Shown: piece by piece, positions 38,437 to 48,262 of the stretch
Position numbering within the stretch: the first letter of the stretch is position 1
How the letters are laid out: every line of letters begins with the position of its first letter
Origin: Streptomyces sp. MRC013
Lineage (GTDB): Bacteria > Actinomycetota > Actinomycetes > Streptomycetales > Streptomycetaceae
Direction of reading: 5' to 3'
Length of the DNA: 64,000 nt
NCBI RefSeq assembly: GCF_023614235.1
Contig: NZ_CP094264.1
Span: forward strand, 4,960,001-5,024,000
Notes under the pieces: model-generated
Told to the model about the DNA's origin: nothing
Databases searched by the model: none
Seen by the model: only the letters and a program-made list of their open reading frames with translations
Position numbers and translations under genes: made by a program

Positions 38437-40838
38437 AGCAGGCTCAGGTCGTCCGTGCTCGCGCTGGCGAGCGCGGCGACCCGGCCCGCGTGCCGCTCCA
38501 CCATCGACTCGAACACCTGCCGCGCGGTGCGCCCGTTGCCGAAGGCGGGACCCTTGGGGAGCGCCTCGAAGTACTCCAGCAGCGCCCGGGCCGTGCCGTC
38601 GGCGAGCCGGTACTCGTGGTCCTCGGCCTGCTGCTCCACGATCCGCAGCAGTTCGTCGGGCGTGTAGTCGGGGAAACTGATCGTCCGCGAGAAGCGGGAC
38701 GCCACACCGGGGTTGACGGTGAGGAACCGCTCCATCTCCGCCGTGTAGCCGGCGACGATCACCACCACCGCGTCCCGGTGGTCCTCCATCAGCTTCACCA
38801 GCGTGTCGATCGCCTCGCGGCCGAAGTCCCGTCCCGAGTCCTCCGGCGACAACGCGTACGCCTCGTCGATGAACAGCACCCCGCCGCGCGCCCGGTCGAA
38901 CGCCTCCTGCGTGCGGATCGCCGTGGACCCGATGTGCTCCCCGACCAGGTCCACCCGCGACACCTCGACGAGGTGGCCGCGCTCCAGGACGCCGAGGGAC
39001 GCGAGGATCTCGCCGTACAGCCTCGCCACCGTCGTCTTGCCCGTGCCGGGGTTGCCGGTGAACGCCAGGTGGCGGCGGACGGACGCCGCCTTCAGCCCGG
39101 CCTCCCGCCGCCTGCGCCCCACCTCGATCATGTTGGTGAGCGTGCGGACCTCCCGCTTCACGCTCTCCAGCCCGACCAGCGCGTCCAGTTCGCCCAGCAC
39201 GTCCTGCGAGTCCCGCACCGGCTCCGGGGCGGGCGCCGCGACCGACGGCTGCGCCGGCACCGCGCCCAGCAGCCCGACGGGAGCGGGCGCCGTCGCGGCC
39301 GCCACCGCCGTCGCACCGGCCCCGGTGCCGGCCGGGGCCGCGGCGGGGCCGGGGACCGCGCGGCCGGCGACGCCGCTCTCGTCGCTGGTGCACCCGTCGG
39401 CGACCGGCCCGTCCTCGCCGAACTCGTAACCCCCGCGCGCGCAGCGCTCCGTGCGGCACCGCCGCAGCGTCGTCCGGCACCCGTCCATCACGTGGAAGCC
39501 GTAGCCGCCGCTGCCGGTGACCCGGCAGCCGGTGAACGTGCCGCGGCCCTCCGCCGACACGTAGAACCCGGCCTCCGCGGGCGAGGCGACCGTGCACCGC
39601 TCCACGGCCGGGTCGGCGCCCTTGGTGACGATGACCCCCGTCTGCACCCCGTCGAACGCGCAGCCGGCGAGCGTGCCGCCGCTGCCGTGGTCGCGGAACC
39701 AGGCGCCGGTCGCCGCGTCCCGGACCCGGCAGTCGTCGAGCTGGGCGGTCGCCCCGTCGCTGACGGACACGGCCGTGTTGCGCACCTGCGACAGGTCGCT
39801 GTCGACCACGTCGACCCGCGACCCCCGGTCGAGGACGAACAGCGCGTCCGGCACGTCGTGCACACGGCACGCCTCCAGCACCGCCGTCGCCCCGTCGCTC
39901 ACCCACACGGCCGGGTAGTCGCCCGTGCTGTCGTGGATCTCGCACCGGTTGGCGTCGACGCGGGTGCCCGGGTCCCACACGGACAGGCCGTTGCGCCCGA
40001 ACCGCCGCACCTTCGACCGCGTCATCGTCAGCACCGACCGGGACCGCAGGTCGACCGCGTTCTCCGGCACGTCGTGGATGTCGCAGTCGGAGAGCGTCAG
40101 CACCGCGTCCGTGTCCAGGGTCACCCCGTCCGCCGACGTGCGGTGCACCACCGAGTCGGCCAGGTGCGCCACGGCCCGCCCGCCGACGCGCACGCCGCTG
40201 CCGCGGATCTCGTACACCTCGCAGCCGACCGCCTCCAGGGAGCTGTCCTCCCCGGTCACCGAGAGGCCCGCGCCCGACGCGTGGTGGACGCGGCACCGCT
40301 CGATCCGCGGACGCGCCCCGCCGGTCACCGACACCCCGGCCTGGCCCGCGGAGACGACCTCGCACTCCTCGAACACGCCGCCGGCGCCGTCCAGTACGGC
40401 GATGCCGACGCCCGCCGGGTTGTCGACCGTGCACCGCCGCACCGTGGGCCGGGCCGCGCCGCGCACCTCCACGCCGGCCGCCGAGCGGGTCACGATCCGC
40501 AGGTCCAGCAGCTCCGGCGCGCCCTCCTCGACGAGCAGCGCGGGCGCCGCCGCGTCCTGCCCCTCCAGGTGCAGGTCCCGTACGGTCGCGGAGGCGCGCA
40601 CGGTCAGCGGCACCCCGTCGGCCGGGGCGATGCGCACCGAGCCGACGGCGCCGTCCGCGCCGCGCAGCGTCACGGCGTGCCGCAGCACCAGGTTCTCCCG
40701 GTAGGTGCCGGGGGCGACGGTGAGGACGTCGCCGTCCGCCGCGGCCTCCAGGGCCGCCGCGAGGGAGGCGTACTCACCCGTGCGGCGCCGCCACCGCGAC
40801 GCACCGCCGTGCGTGACCTGGACCGTGCCCTGTGCCAT
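38406..40838 (-). CDS. right-handed parallel beta-helix protein fused to a CbxX/CfqX-type AAA ATPase
   Basis: 810 residues, no signal peptide. Residues about 20-480 are a long run of right-handed parallel beta-helix coils (repeats such as PTVRRCTVDNPAGVGIAV, PRIERCRVHHASGAGLSV). An Ala/Pro linker (485-545) follows, then a single AAA module: GNPGTGKT (595-602), VLFIDEAYA (654-662), and SRFSRTISFPDY with the Arg finger region. The AAA type matches CbbX and the EccA-type ATPases of ESX systems. It is probably a cytoplasmic remodeler with a repeat platform for binding a partner. No ESX genes are in the window. Confidence 0.88.
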   Translation of the reverse strand: MAQGTVQVTHGGASRWRRRTGEYASLAAALEAAADGDVLTVAPGTYRENLVLRHAVTLRGADGAVGSVRIAPADGVPLTVRASATVRDLHLEGQDAAAPALLVEEGAPELLDLRIVTRSAAGVEVRGAARPTVRRCTVDNPAGVGIAVLDGAGGVFEECEVVSAGQAGVSVTGGARPRIERCRVHHASGAGLSVTGEDSSLEAVGCEVYEIRGSGVRVGGRAVAHLADSVVHRTSADGVTLDTDAVLTLSDCDIHDVPENAVDLRSRSVLTMTRSKVRRFGRNGLSVWDPGTRVDANRCEIHDSTGDYPAVWVSDGATAVLEACRVHDVPDALFVLDRGSRVDVVDSDLSQVRNTAVSVSDGATAQLDDCRVRDAATGAWFRDHGSGGTLAGCAFDGVQTGVIVTKGADPAVERCTVASPAEAGFYVSAEGRGTFTGCRVTGSGGYGFHVMDGCRTTLRRCRTERCARGGYEFGEDGPVADGCTSDESGVAGRAVPGPAAAPAGTGAGATAVAAATAPAPVGLLGAVPAQPSVAAPAPEPVRDSQDVLGELDALVGLESVKREVRTLTNMIEVGRRRREAGLKAASVRRHLAFTGNPGTGKTTVARLYGEILASLGVLERGHLVEVSRVDLVGEHIGSTAIRTQEAFDRARGGVLFIDEAYALSPEDSGRDFGREAIDTLVKLMEDHRDAVVVIVAGYTAEMERFLTVNPGVASRFSRTISFPDYTPDELLRIVEQQAEDHEYRLADGTARALLEYFEALPKGPAFGNGRTARQVFESMVERHAGRVAALASASTDDLSLLYPEDLPEPP

Positions 40839-41000
40839 GGTGCTGCTCTGCCCCCGCCTCGTGCGCTCGCGGCCGTCCGCTCACCGACCCGTCGCCCCAC
40901 CGTAGCGCGCACGGCGGAGCCGGGTCGCCCGCCCGGCCCACGTACCGGCGCCCCCCGCGTGCGCGCCGCCGCCCGGCGGGCCGTCCGGGCGGGGCGGGCG

Positions 41001-41859
41001 TCACGCGTCGCGGGTGGCGAGGACGCGCACCGGGTCGCCGAGGCGCAGCGTCCCCGTCGACTCGGGGACGAGGTTCTGGCCGAAGACCACCTTGCCGCCG
41101 GACCCGCGGTACCGCGACAGCGTGCGCAGCGGCTCCCTGCCCCGGACGCCGGTGCGCTGGTCGACGGTGGTCACGACGCAGCGGCCGCACGGCTTGGCGA
41201 CGCGGAGGACGACCTCGCCGACGGCGATCCGCGCCCACCGGTCCTCCTCCCAGGCGACCGTGCCGTCGACGACGGCGCTCGGCCGGAACCGCTCCATGGG
41301 CAGCGGCCCCTCGTCGGCGTGGTCGCCCGCCGCGACGAGGGCGTTGAGGGCGTCGAGGGACGCGGTGGTGGTGACCAGCAGCGGGAAGCCGTCGGCGAAG
41401 CTGACCGTCTCGCCCGCGCGCGCGTGGTCGGGGGCGAGGGGGGCGGCGCCGCGCCGGGTCGTCCATGTGCACCAGCCGCACTTCGGCGCCCAGGTGGTCG
41501 CTGAACCACGCGTCCGGTTCCGGCCCGGCCGGCACGGCGTCGACCTTCGTGCCGAACACGTCCACGACGACCGTGCCGCCCGCGGGGTCGGGCACGGGGA
41601 CGTCCAGCGGCGTGCGGCCGGGCGCGGACACCCGCACCCCGCCGCCGGGCAGCGGTTCGGCGGAGGCGGGCGCCAGTACGGGGTGCTGACGCTGCGTCAC
41701 CGCCTTGCCGTCCCGGTCGGCGATCATCCAGCGGCGGTCCCCGGCCAGGCCCCACGGCTCCACGACCGCCTGCGCGGGCGCGAAACCGCCCAGGGCCTTC
41801 ACGGGGTGGACGTGCAGGGAGCTCAGGACGGGCTGGGAGGCGACCTCATCACTCGGCAT
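41001..41859 (-). pseudogene. MOSC-domain protein, frame broken
   Basis: ATG 41859 starts MPSDEVASQPVLSSLHVHPVKALGGFAPAQAVVEPWGLAGDRRWMIADRDG (MOSC N-terminal beta barrel). The frame breaks at the G run 41438-41443 on the plus strand; with one base fewer it continues as PLAPDHARAGETVSFADGFPLLV and then the MOSC core MERFRPSAVVDG...RVAKPCGRCVVTTVDQRTG, including the conserved Cys pair, to 41001. MOSC proteins handle sulfur or molybdenum-cofactor ligands in mARC-like reductases. Break probably a sequencing error. Confidence 0.8.
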
Positions 41860-41941
41860 GGCCCCATCCTGCCAGTGGACCCCGGCCGGAATCCGGCCCG
41901 GTGCCGGACTCCGGGCGCCCGGGGCCGAGGTGCCGGGCCCG

Positions 41942-42409
41942 TCAGTAACCGCCCTGGTACGGCCGCCGGTAGGGATCGTCGTACGCCGCCGCCGGCGCGG
42001 GCCGCGGCGCGGCGGGGCGCATCGCCTCGTACCCGGCGGCCACCGGGGCGACGGGGCGCATCGGCTGGGGGCCCTGCGGGCCGGGGTAGCCGCGCGGGGC
42101 CGTGGCCTGCTGCGGGACGTACGGGGCCGGCGCGTACTGCACCGGGGCGGGCTGCGGCGCGGGCGCCTGCTGGGGATAGCCGTAGCCGCCGCCGTAGGAC
42201 GGGGCCGCGGGCTGCGGGGAGGGGAGGGCGGGGAGGGCCGCGGGCAGCGCCGGCAGGTACGAGCTGCCGGTGTCGTACGCGGCGGGCACTCGGATCGGGG
42301 CGATCTGAGGCGTGCCCCGCTCCGCGACCAGGGAGTCGTAGATCGGGGTGTCCGGGAACGACGGCGCGTAGGGGTACGCACCGCCGTAGGAGGCACGAGG
42401 GGAGGTCAT
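41942..42409 (-). CDS. DUF6643-family Pro/Ala/Tyr-rich protein
   Basis: 155 residues. The N-terminal block SFPDTPIYDSLVAERGTPQIAPIRVPAAYDTGSSYLPALPAALPALP is the conserved part of DUF6643, known from Streptomyces. The remainder is low-complexity Pro/Ala/Gln/Tyr, probably disordered. No catalytic or membrane features. The 245 bp to the divergent TerD gene should carry both promoters. Confidence 0.8.
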   Translation of the reverse strand: MTSPRASYGGAYPYAPSFPDTPIYDSLVAERGTPQIAPIRVPAAYDTGSSYLPALPAALPALPSPQPAAPSYGGGYGYPQQAPAPQPAPVQYAPAPYVPQQATAPRGYPGPQGPQPMRPVAPVAAGYEAMRPAAPRPAPAAAYDDPYRRPYQGGY

Positions 42410-42654
42410 GGCCCTAAGTTAAGCCCACGGTGTGCCGGGTGGAAGGCTGGTAGGCGGGTTGTTTGGCGCATCTTCCGCGGCCGTCGAACGTCAATGTGGC
42501 GAACACGGGGAAATCGGTCGCCGCGATGAGCGATGATCGCGCAAAAGCCGAGATGGCAGGGGGTTACCGGCGGGTCGCACCACTGCGGTCGAACCGGCGG
42601 GACCGGTGTGGCCGCCCGCCGGGCCGCCGGGGGCCGGAGCGCGAAGGGGGCTTC

Positions 42655-43938
42655 ATGTCCATGCTTAAAGGAGCCAATGTTCCAGTACCGACCCGAAGTC
42701 TTCGCGTCGAATTGGGCTGGCGTTCGGGCCCGGAGGTGCCGGACGTCGACGCGTCGGCCCTCCTGCTCGTCTCGGGGAGGGTCCGCTCCGACGCGGACTT
42801 CGTCTTCTACAACCAGGCGGCGCACCCCTCGGGGTCGGTGCGCCACGACGGGAAGCGGGCCTCGGGCGCGGCCGTGACGGACACGCTCACGGTGGACCTC
42901 CCGCGCGTGGAGGCCGCGGTGGAGCGCGTCGTCCTGGCCGCGTCGGCGGACGGCGGCACGTTCCGCCGGGTGCCGGGGCTGTACGTCAGGGTGCTGGACG
43001 CGGCGGACGGCGCGGAGGTCGCCCGGTTCGACAGCCGGGACGCGACGGTGGAGAGCGCCCTCGTCGTGGGCGAGTTGTACCGGCGTCGGGGCGCCTGGAG
43101 GTTCCGTGCGGTGGGGCAGGGGTACGACACCGGGCTGGAGGGACTGGCCACGGACTTCGGCGTCACGGTCGACGAGCCGCAGCGGCCGGGACCCCCGGCG
43201 CGCCCGGAGCCCCTCTCCGCCCGGGTGCCGGGGGCGTCCTCCGCGCGGGCCGCCGCGCCCGCGCCCCCGCCCGTCCCCGCGCCGGTACCGGCCCCGGCCC
43301 CCGTCCCCGCGCCGGTGCGGCTGACGAAGGCGACCCTGACGGAGGACGCCCCGTCCGTGTCGCTCACCGAGCAGGGCGGGACCTCCGGCGCCCTGCGCGT
43401 CCACCTCGACTGGGACGTCCGCGGGCGGGCGCGGGGCCGGGGCGCCGGGCACGGCGGCCCGGGTCCCGACCTCGACCTGTGCGCCCTCTTCGAGCTCACG
43501 GACGGGAGGAAGGGCGTCGTCCAGGCGCTCGGCGGCACCTTCGGCGCCCTGCACCACCCGCCCTACATCCACCTCGACGGGGACGACCGCACGGGCGCCG
43601 TGGCCACCGGCGAGAACCTCACCGTCAACCTCGACCACAGGGACGCCTTCCGCCGCATCCTCGTCTTCGTCACCCTCTACGAGGGCGCCCGCAGCTTCGC
43701 CGGCCTGCACGCCACCGTCACGCTCACCCCGCTCCGCGGCGCACCCGTCGAGTTCTCCCTCGACGAGTGCACCGTCCCCTCCACGGTCTGCGCCCTCGCC
43801 CTGATCACCCGCGAGGGCGACGACCTCGTCGTCCGGCGCGAGGCGCGCTACCTGGTCCCCGCACGCGGGGTCAGCCCCCAGCGGACCGTGGACCGCGCGT
43901 ACGGCTGGGGCATGGAGTGGACGCCCGGCCGCAGGTGA
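42655..43938 (+). CDS. TerD-family protein with two TerD-type domains
   Basis: 427 residues. Domain 1 (about 1-175) reads [11 protein letters not shown]...[34 protein letters not shown], the classic TerD start. A Pro/Ala linker (about 185-220) follows, then domain 2, including [22 protein letters not shown] and [41 protein letters not shown]. TerD domains bind Ca2+ and occur in tellurite resistance and phage/stress-response systems. AAGGGGG precedes ATG 42655. No other ter genes (terB, terC, terZ) lie in the window. Confidence 0.88.
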   Translation: MSMLKGANVPVPTRSLRVELGWRSGPEVPDVDASALLLVSGRVRSDADFVFYNQAAHPSGSVRHDGKRASGAAVTDTLTVDLPRVEAAVERVVLAASADGGTFRRVPGLYVRVLDAADGAEVARFDSRDATVESALVVGELYRRRGAWRFRAVGQGYDTGLEGLATDFGVTVDEPQRPGPPARPEPLSARVPGASSARAAAPAPPPVPAPVPAPAPVPAPVRLTKATLTEDAPSVSLTEQGGTSGALRVHLDWDVRGRARGRGAGHGGPGPDLDLCALFELTDGRKGVVQALGGTFGALHHPPYIHLDGDDRTGAVATGENLTVNLDHRDAFRRILVFVTLYEGARSFAGLHATVTLTPLRGAPVEFSLDECTVPSTVCALALITREGDDLVVRREARYLVPARGVSPQRTVDRAYGWGMEWTPGRR

Positions 43939-43947
43939 CCGCGTCCG

Positions 43948-45128
43948 TCACCGGTCCGCCGCCCGCGGAGCGGGGTACGTGCGGCCCTTCCAGGACGCCC
44001 CCGCCCCCGGTGGTGCCGGACCGCCGAGTCGACCGTCATCAGCAGGTACAGGGCGGCCGTCAGCGGCAGGAGCACGGCGAGCCACGCCGGCTGCCGGTAG
44101 TAGCGCAGCATCGGCGCGTACGTGCCCGCCATCACCGCCCACGCCACGCCCCCCGCCCAGGCCGCCGCCGCGTCCCCGCCGCCCGCCCCGGCCGCCAGGC
44201 ACAGCGGCGGCGCCAGGTACACCAGCGCCAGTCCCGCCACCGCCACGGCCAGCAGCGCACCGCTGTACCGGAGCTGGGCGTACGCGCTGCGCGCCACCAT
44301 CCGCCAGAGGTCCGCGAGGCGCGGATAGGGCCGCACGCTCTCGGCGTGCCCCGCGAGCCCCAGCCAGAGCCGCCCGCCCGCGCGGCGCACCGCCCGCGCC
44401 AGGGCCACGTCGTCGATCACCGCACCCCGGACCGCGTCCGGCACCCCGGCCCGCCCGGCCGCCTCCGTGCGCAGGAGCACGCATCCGCCCGCCGCGGCCG
44501 CCGTCCGCGAGCCGTCCCGGTTGACCCGGCGGAACGGGTACAGCTGGCAGAAGAAGTAGACGAAGGCCGGCACGAGAAGCCGCTCCCACACGCCGGCCAC
44601 CCGCAGCCGCGCCATCTGCGACACGAGGTCCAGGCGGTGCGAGACCGCCGCGGCCACCAGCCGGCGCAGGCCGTCCGGGGCGTGCGCGATGTCGGCGTCC
44701 GTGAGGAGCAGGAACTCCGGGGCGCCCCCCGCCCGCGCGCGGACCACCCCGACGCCGTGCCGCACCGCCCACAGCTTGCCCGTCCACCCGGGCTCCGGCG
44801 GCCCCGGCGACACGACCGTCAGCGGCAGGCCGCCGGCCCGCCCGGCCAGCACGCGGGCCAGGTCCCCGGTGCCGTCCCCGCTGCCGTCGTCGACGAGGAC
44901 GACTTCCGCCCGGCCCGGGTAGTCCTGGCCCAGCAGCGACGGCAGGCTCGCCGGCAGGACCTCCGCCTCGTCCCGCGCCGGGACCACGATCGCGACGGAG
45001 GGCCACCGCGCCGGTTCCGCGCAGCCCCGCGGCAGCCGCCGGCCGGTGCGCCAGAACATGCCGTGCCCCAGCAGCAGCCACGCCCACGCGGCGCAGGAGA
45101 CCAGGGCGATCCACGCGATCACGCTCAT
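43948..45128 (-). pseudogene. GT2-family glycosyltransferase (HpnB-like), frame broken near its end
   Basis: ATG 45128. N-terminal membrane anchor, GT-A domain with VVPARDEAEVLPASLPSLLGQDYPGRAEVVLVDDGSGDGT, metal-binding TDADI, an acceptor region VIDDVALARAVRRAGGRLWLG, and C-terminal transmembrane helices ending LPLTAALYLLMTVDSAVRHHRGRG. The frame is broken within the two C runs at 43998-44002 and 44004-44008; one extra base gives the family-like end SWKGRTYPAPRAADR and a stop at 43948. Without correction it runs on antisense to TerD to 43848. HpnB-like enzymes act on hopanoid-type lipids. Divergent from the racemase gene by 57 bp. Confidence 0.78.
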
Positions 45129-45185
45129 TCACGGCAGTCTGCACCACAACGGGCCGGGAGGAGGGCGGTCGGCTAGGGTGACCGG

Positions 45186-45975
45186 GTGAAGATCGCGCTC
45201 ATGGACTCCGGAATCGGCCTGCTGGCGGCGGCCGCCGCGGTGCGCCGGCTGCGGCCGGACGCCCGACTCGTGCTCTCCTCCGACCCCGACGGCGTGCCCT
45301 GGGGGCCCCGCACGCCGGACGACCTGACGACGCGCGCGCTGGCCGTGGCCCGCGCCGCCGCCGCGTACGCGCCCGACGCGCTCGTCGTCGCCTGCAACAC
45401 GGCCTCCGTCCACGCCCTGCCCGCGCTGCGCGCCGAACTGGAGCCGGACATCCCCGTCGTCGGCACCGTACCGGCGATCAAGCCGGCCGCCGCGGGAGGC
45501 GGCCCCCTCGCCATCTGGGCGACGCCCGCCACCACCGGCAGCGCCTACCAGCGGCGGCTGATCGCCGAGTTCGCGGCCGGGACGGACGTCACCGAGGTGC
45601 CCTGCCCCGGCCTCGCGGACGCCGTGCAGGAGACCGACGAGGAGCGGATCGGCGCCGCGATCGCCACCGCCGCCGCGCTCACCCCGCCCGCCGTGGCGGC
45701 CGTCGTCCTCGGCTGCACCCACTACGAACTGGTCGGGGAGCGCATCCGCGAGGCCCTGCGGACCGCCACCGGCCGGGACGTCTCGCTCTACGGCTCCGCG
45801 GACGCCGTCGCCGCCCAGGCGCTGCGCCGCATCGGCGCGACCCCCTGCCGGACGCCCCCCGGCGGCGGACGCCGACCTGACCGTGCTCCTCGGCGGCCGC
45901 CCGTCCCCCCTCCCCGCCGCCGCCCTCGCCTACCCGGAGGGCAGGCTGCTGCACGGCTCCGTCGCCGCCTGCTGA
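45186..45975 (+). pseudogene. Asp/Glu racemase-family protein (MurI-like), frame broken near its end
   Basis: GTG 45186: MKIALMDSGIGLLAAAAAVRRL, catalytic Cys 1 in VVACNTASVHALPAL, Cys 2 in VVLGCTHYELVGERIREAL, as in glutamate racemases. The frame breaks at the C run 45855-45860; with one C fewer the end reads ADLTVLLGGRPSPLPAAALAYPEGRLLHGSVAAC and stops at 45975 (262 residues, normal length). Probably functional with a sequencing error. It would interconvert L- and D-glutamate or aspartate for peptidoglycan; it may be a second copy besides a housekeeping murI. Confidence 0.78.
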
Positions 45976-46012
45976 CGCGGCGCGCCGGACGGCCGCCCTC
46001 CCCGCGGCCGGA

Positions 46013-46037
46013 CCCCGGGCCGGCGTCCGGCCCGGGG
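46013..46037. terminator. terminator after the racemase gene
   Basis: Perfect 11-bp stem (46013-46023 and 46027-46037) with a CGT triloop, 38 bp after the corrected racemase stop. Confidence 0.7.
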
Positions 46038-46131
46038 CGGCGGACCCGCGCGGTCGGCCGCCCCGCGCGTGCGCCGGGGGCGGAGCGGTCCGGCTCTCCG
46101 CCCGGCCGCGACACGCCGTAGACTCCGCCTG

Positions 46132-47757
46132 GTGAGCGCCACCATGACCCCCCTCGCCGTACCCGGACCCGCCGGACCGGAGGGGGCGCGCGGACGGCGG
46201 GCGCTCCACCGGGCGGCGAGGCCCGCCGCGGCCGCGCTCTCCGGGGCCGTCCTCTACCTGAGCTTCCCGCCCCGCCCCCTGTGGTGGCTCGCGCTCCCCG
46301 CGTTCGCCCTGCTCGGCTGGGCGCTGCGCGGACGCCGCCCGCGGGCCGGCTTCGGCCTCGGCCTCCTCACCGGCCTCGGGTTCCTGCTGCCGCTGCTGGT
46401 GTGGACCGGGGAGGAGGTCGGCCCGGTGCCGTGGCTGGCGCTGGCCGCCCTCGAGTCGCTCTTCGTCGCCGCCGCCTGCCTCGGCGTCGCCGCCGTGTCG
46501 CGGCTGCCCGCCTGGCCGCTGTTCGCCGCCGCCGTGTGGGTCCTCGGCGAGGCGGTGCGCGCGCGGGTCCCGTTCGGCGGCTTCCCCTGGGGCAAGGTCG
46601 CCTTCGGGCAGGCGGACGGGGTGTTCCTGCCGCTGGCCGCCGTGGGCGGCACCCCCGTCCTCGGCTTCGCCGTCGTCCTGTGCGGCTTCGGTCTGTACGA
46701 GGCGGTGCGGCTCGGCCCGGCGCGCCGCGCGACCGGCACCCCGCGGCGCGGGCCGCTCGCCGCCGCCGTCCTCTCCGTCCTGGCACCCGTCGCCGGTGCG
46801 GCCGCCGCCCTGCCGCTGGTCTCCACCGACGCCGAGGACGGCACCGCCACGGTCGCCGCGATCCAGGGCAACGTGCCGCGCCTCGGCCTGGACTTCAACG
46901 CCCAGCGCCGAGCCGTCCTCGACAACCACGCGCGCCGCACCGAGCGACTCGCCGCCGACGTCGCCGCGGGCCGGGCACCGAAGCCCGACTTCGTCCTGTG
47001 GCCGGAGAACTCCTCCGACCTCGACCCGTACCGCAACCCCGACGCACGCGCCGTCATCGACCGCGCCGTCCGCGCCGTCGGCGTCCCGACGGTCGTGGGC
47101 ACCGTCCTCACCCCGGAGACCGGCCCCCTGCGCAACACGCTCGTGCAGTGGGAGCCGGACCGGGGCCCCGTCGCCACGTACGACAAGCGGCACCTCCAGC
47201 CGTTCGGCGAGTACATCCCGATGCGGTCCGTCGTGCGGCTCTTCGACAAGGACGCCGACCGGGTCAGCCGGGACTTCGGGCCCGGCGACGCCGTCGGCGT
47301 CTTCGACCTGGCCGGAACCCGCGTCGGCCTGGCGACCTGCTACGAGGCGGCGTTCGACCGGGAGGTCCGCGACACCGTCGCGCACGGGGCCCGGCTGATC
47401 TCCGTGCCCAGCAACAACGCCACCTTCGGGCGCAGCGAGATGACCTACCAGCAGCTCGCCATGGACCGCGTGCGGGCCGTCGAGCACAGCCGCACCGTCG
47501 TCGTGCCGGTCACCAGCGGCGTCAGCGCGATCATCCTCCCGGACGGGCGGATCGTCCGGGAGTCGAGGCCGTTCACCCCGGACGCCCTGGTCGCGGAGGT
47601 GCCGCTGCGCTCCTCGCTCACCCCGGCGACCCGCGCGGGCGTCCTGCCCGAGGCCGGGCTCGCCGCCGTCGCGCTCGGCGGCCTCGGCCGGGCGGCGGCC
47701 CTCGCCGTGCGCGCGCGGCGGGGCGGGAACGCCGCGGCGGTGCGCGGCCGCCGGTAG
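46132..47757 (+). CDS. lnt: apolipoprotein N-acyltransferase
   Basis: 541 residues from GTG 46132 (ATG 46144 is an alternative). Six or so N-terminal transmembrane helices are followed by a nitrilase-like domain with the full catalytic triad: E292 (LWPENSSD), K352 (YDKRHLQPFGEY) and C403 (ATCYEAAFDR). It adds the third acyl chain to lipoproteins on the outer face of the membrane. TAGACT 8 bp before the GTG is a good -10, so the transcript may be leaderless. Followed by a strong hairpin at 47800. Confidence 0.9.
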   Translation: MSATMTPLAVPGPAGPEGARGRRALHRAARPAAAALSGAVLYLSFPPRPLWWLALPAFALLGWALRGRRPRAGFGLGLLTGLGFLLPLLVWTGEEVGPVPWLALAALESLFVAAACLGVAAVSRLPAWPLFAAAVWVLGEAVRARVPFGGFPWGKVAFGQADGVFLPLAAVGGTPVLGFAVVLCGFGLYEAVRLGPARRATGTPRRGPLAAAVLSVLAPVAGAAAALPLVSTDAEDGTATVAAIQGNVPRLGLDFNAQRRAVLDNHARRTERLAADVAAGRAPKPDFVLWPENSSDLDPYRNPDARAVIDRAVRAVGVPTVVGTVLTPETGPLRNTLVQWEPDRGPVATYDKRHLQPFGEYIPMRSVVRLFDKDADRVSRDFGPGDAVGVFDLAGTRVGLATCYEAAFDREVRDTVAHGARLISVPSNNATFGRSEMTYQQLAMDRVRAVEHSRTVVVPVTSGVSAIILPDGRIVRESRPFTPDALVAEVPLRSSLTPATRAGVLPEAGLAAVALGGLGRAAALAVRARRGGNAAAVRGRR

Positions 47758-47799
47758 GGGCGGTGCCGCACGCGCCCCGCCGGACCCGCCCTCCCCACC

Positions 47800-47825
47800 G
47801 CGGCGCCGGCGCGACCCGGCGCCGC
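47800..47825. terminator. lnt terminator
   Basis: 10-bp perfect stem (47800-47809 and 47816-47825) with a 6-nt loop, 43 bp after the lnt stop. Confidence 0.65.
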
Positions 47826-48262
47826 CGTGGGTGACAACCGGCCGGATCCGTGCGGCGGGCCGTCCGGCCGCCACCGGCCGGACCGAACGGCGTCCGCGGC
47901 GGCACGAGAGCCCCGGGCACACCCGTCCGGCCCCGGCCGGGGCACGCGGCCCGCGCGCCGCGGCCCGCACCGGACGGGCGGTCCGGCGGAGGCGTCCGTA
48001 CGCGCGGGGTGCGGCGGTCCGGCCGGTGGCGGGCACAGGGGTCCTCGCCCCGTACCGGGGAGCGCGCGGACCGGCAGGGGCGCCTCGGCGGGGCGGAGCG
48101 GCGGCCGCGGGCCCACACGTTCGGACAGGCCGCGGAGGGTCTTGGAGGGACGCCGGAGGACGTCCTGGCCGGGAGGGGAGGGCGCCCCCGCCCGATCACC
48201 GGGCCGCCCAACCGGCCGATAGGCTGGGGGAGTAGAGCAGGTGATCGACGGAGGAGTACCAC
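47826..48262. other. non-coding region upstream of the sensor kinase
   Basis: About 440 bp with no convincing gene on either strand. TAGGCT (about 48220) is a plausible -10 and GGAGGAG precedes the kinase start. A perfect 10-bp palindrome AGGACGTCCT lies near 48157. None of the 16-bp motif found elsewhere in this cluster is clearly present. Confidence 0.5.

Noticed and set aside
35988..41504. Very long open frame on the plus strand (over 1800 codons)
   Set aside because: It is an out-of-frame shadow of the membrane hydrolase and antisense to the beta-helix/AAA gene; composition is Arg/Pro-rich with no motifs.
45976..46121. Extension of the racemase frame to 46121
   Set aside because: After the C run at 45855 this frame turns Arg/Pro-rich; the corrected frame ends naturally at 45975, before a terminator hairpin.
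47850..47870. A seventh DevR-like box upstream of the sensor kinase (GGGCCGTCCGGCC-like)
   Set aside because: Lacks the outer A/T positions and lies about 400 bp from the kinase start; expected by chance at this base composition.
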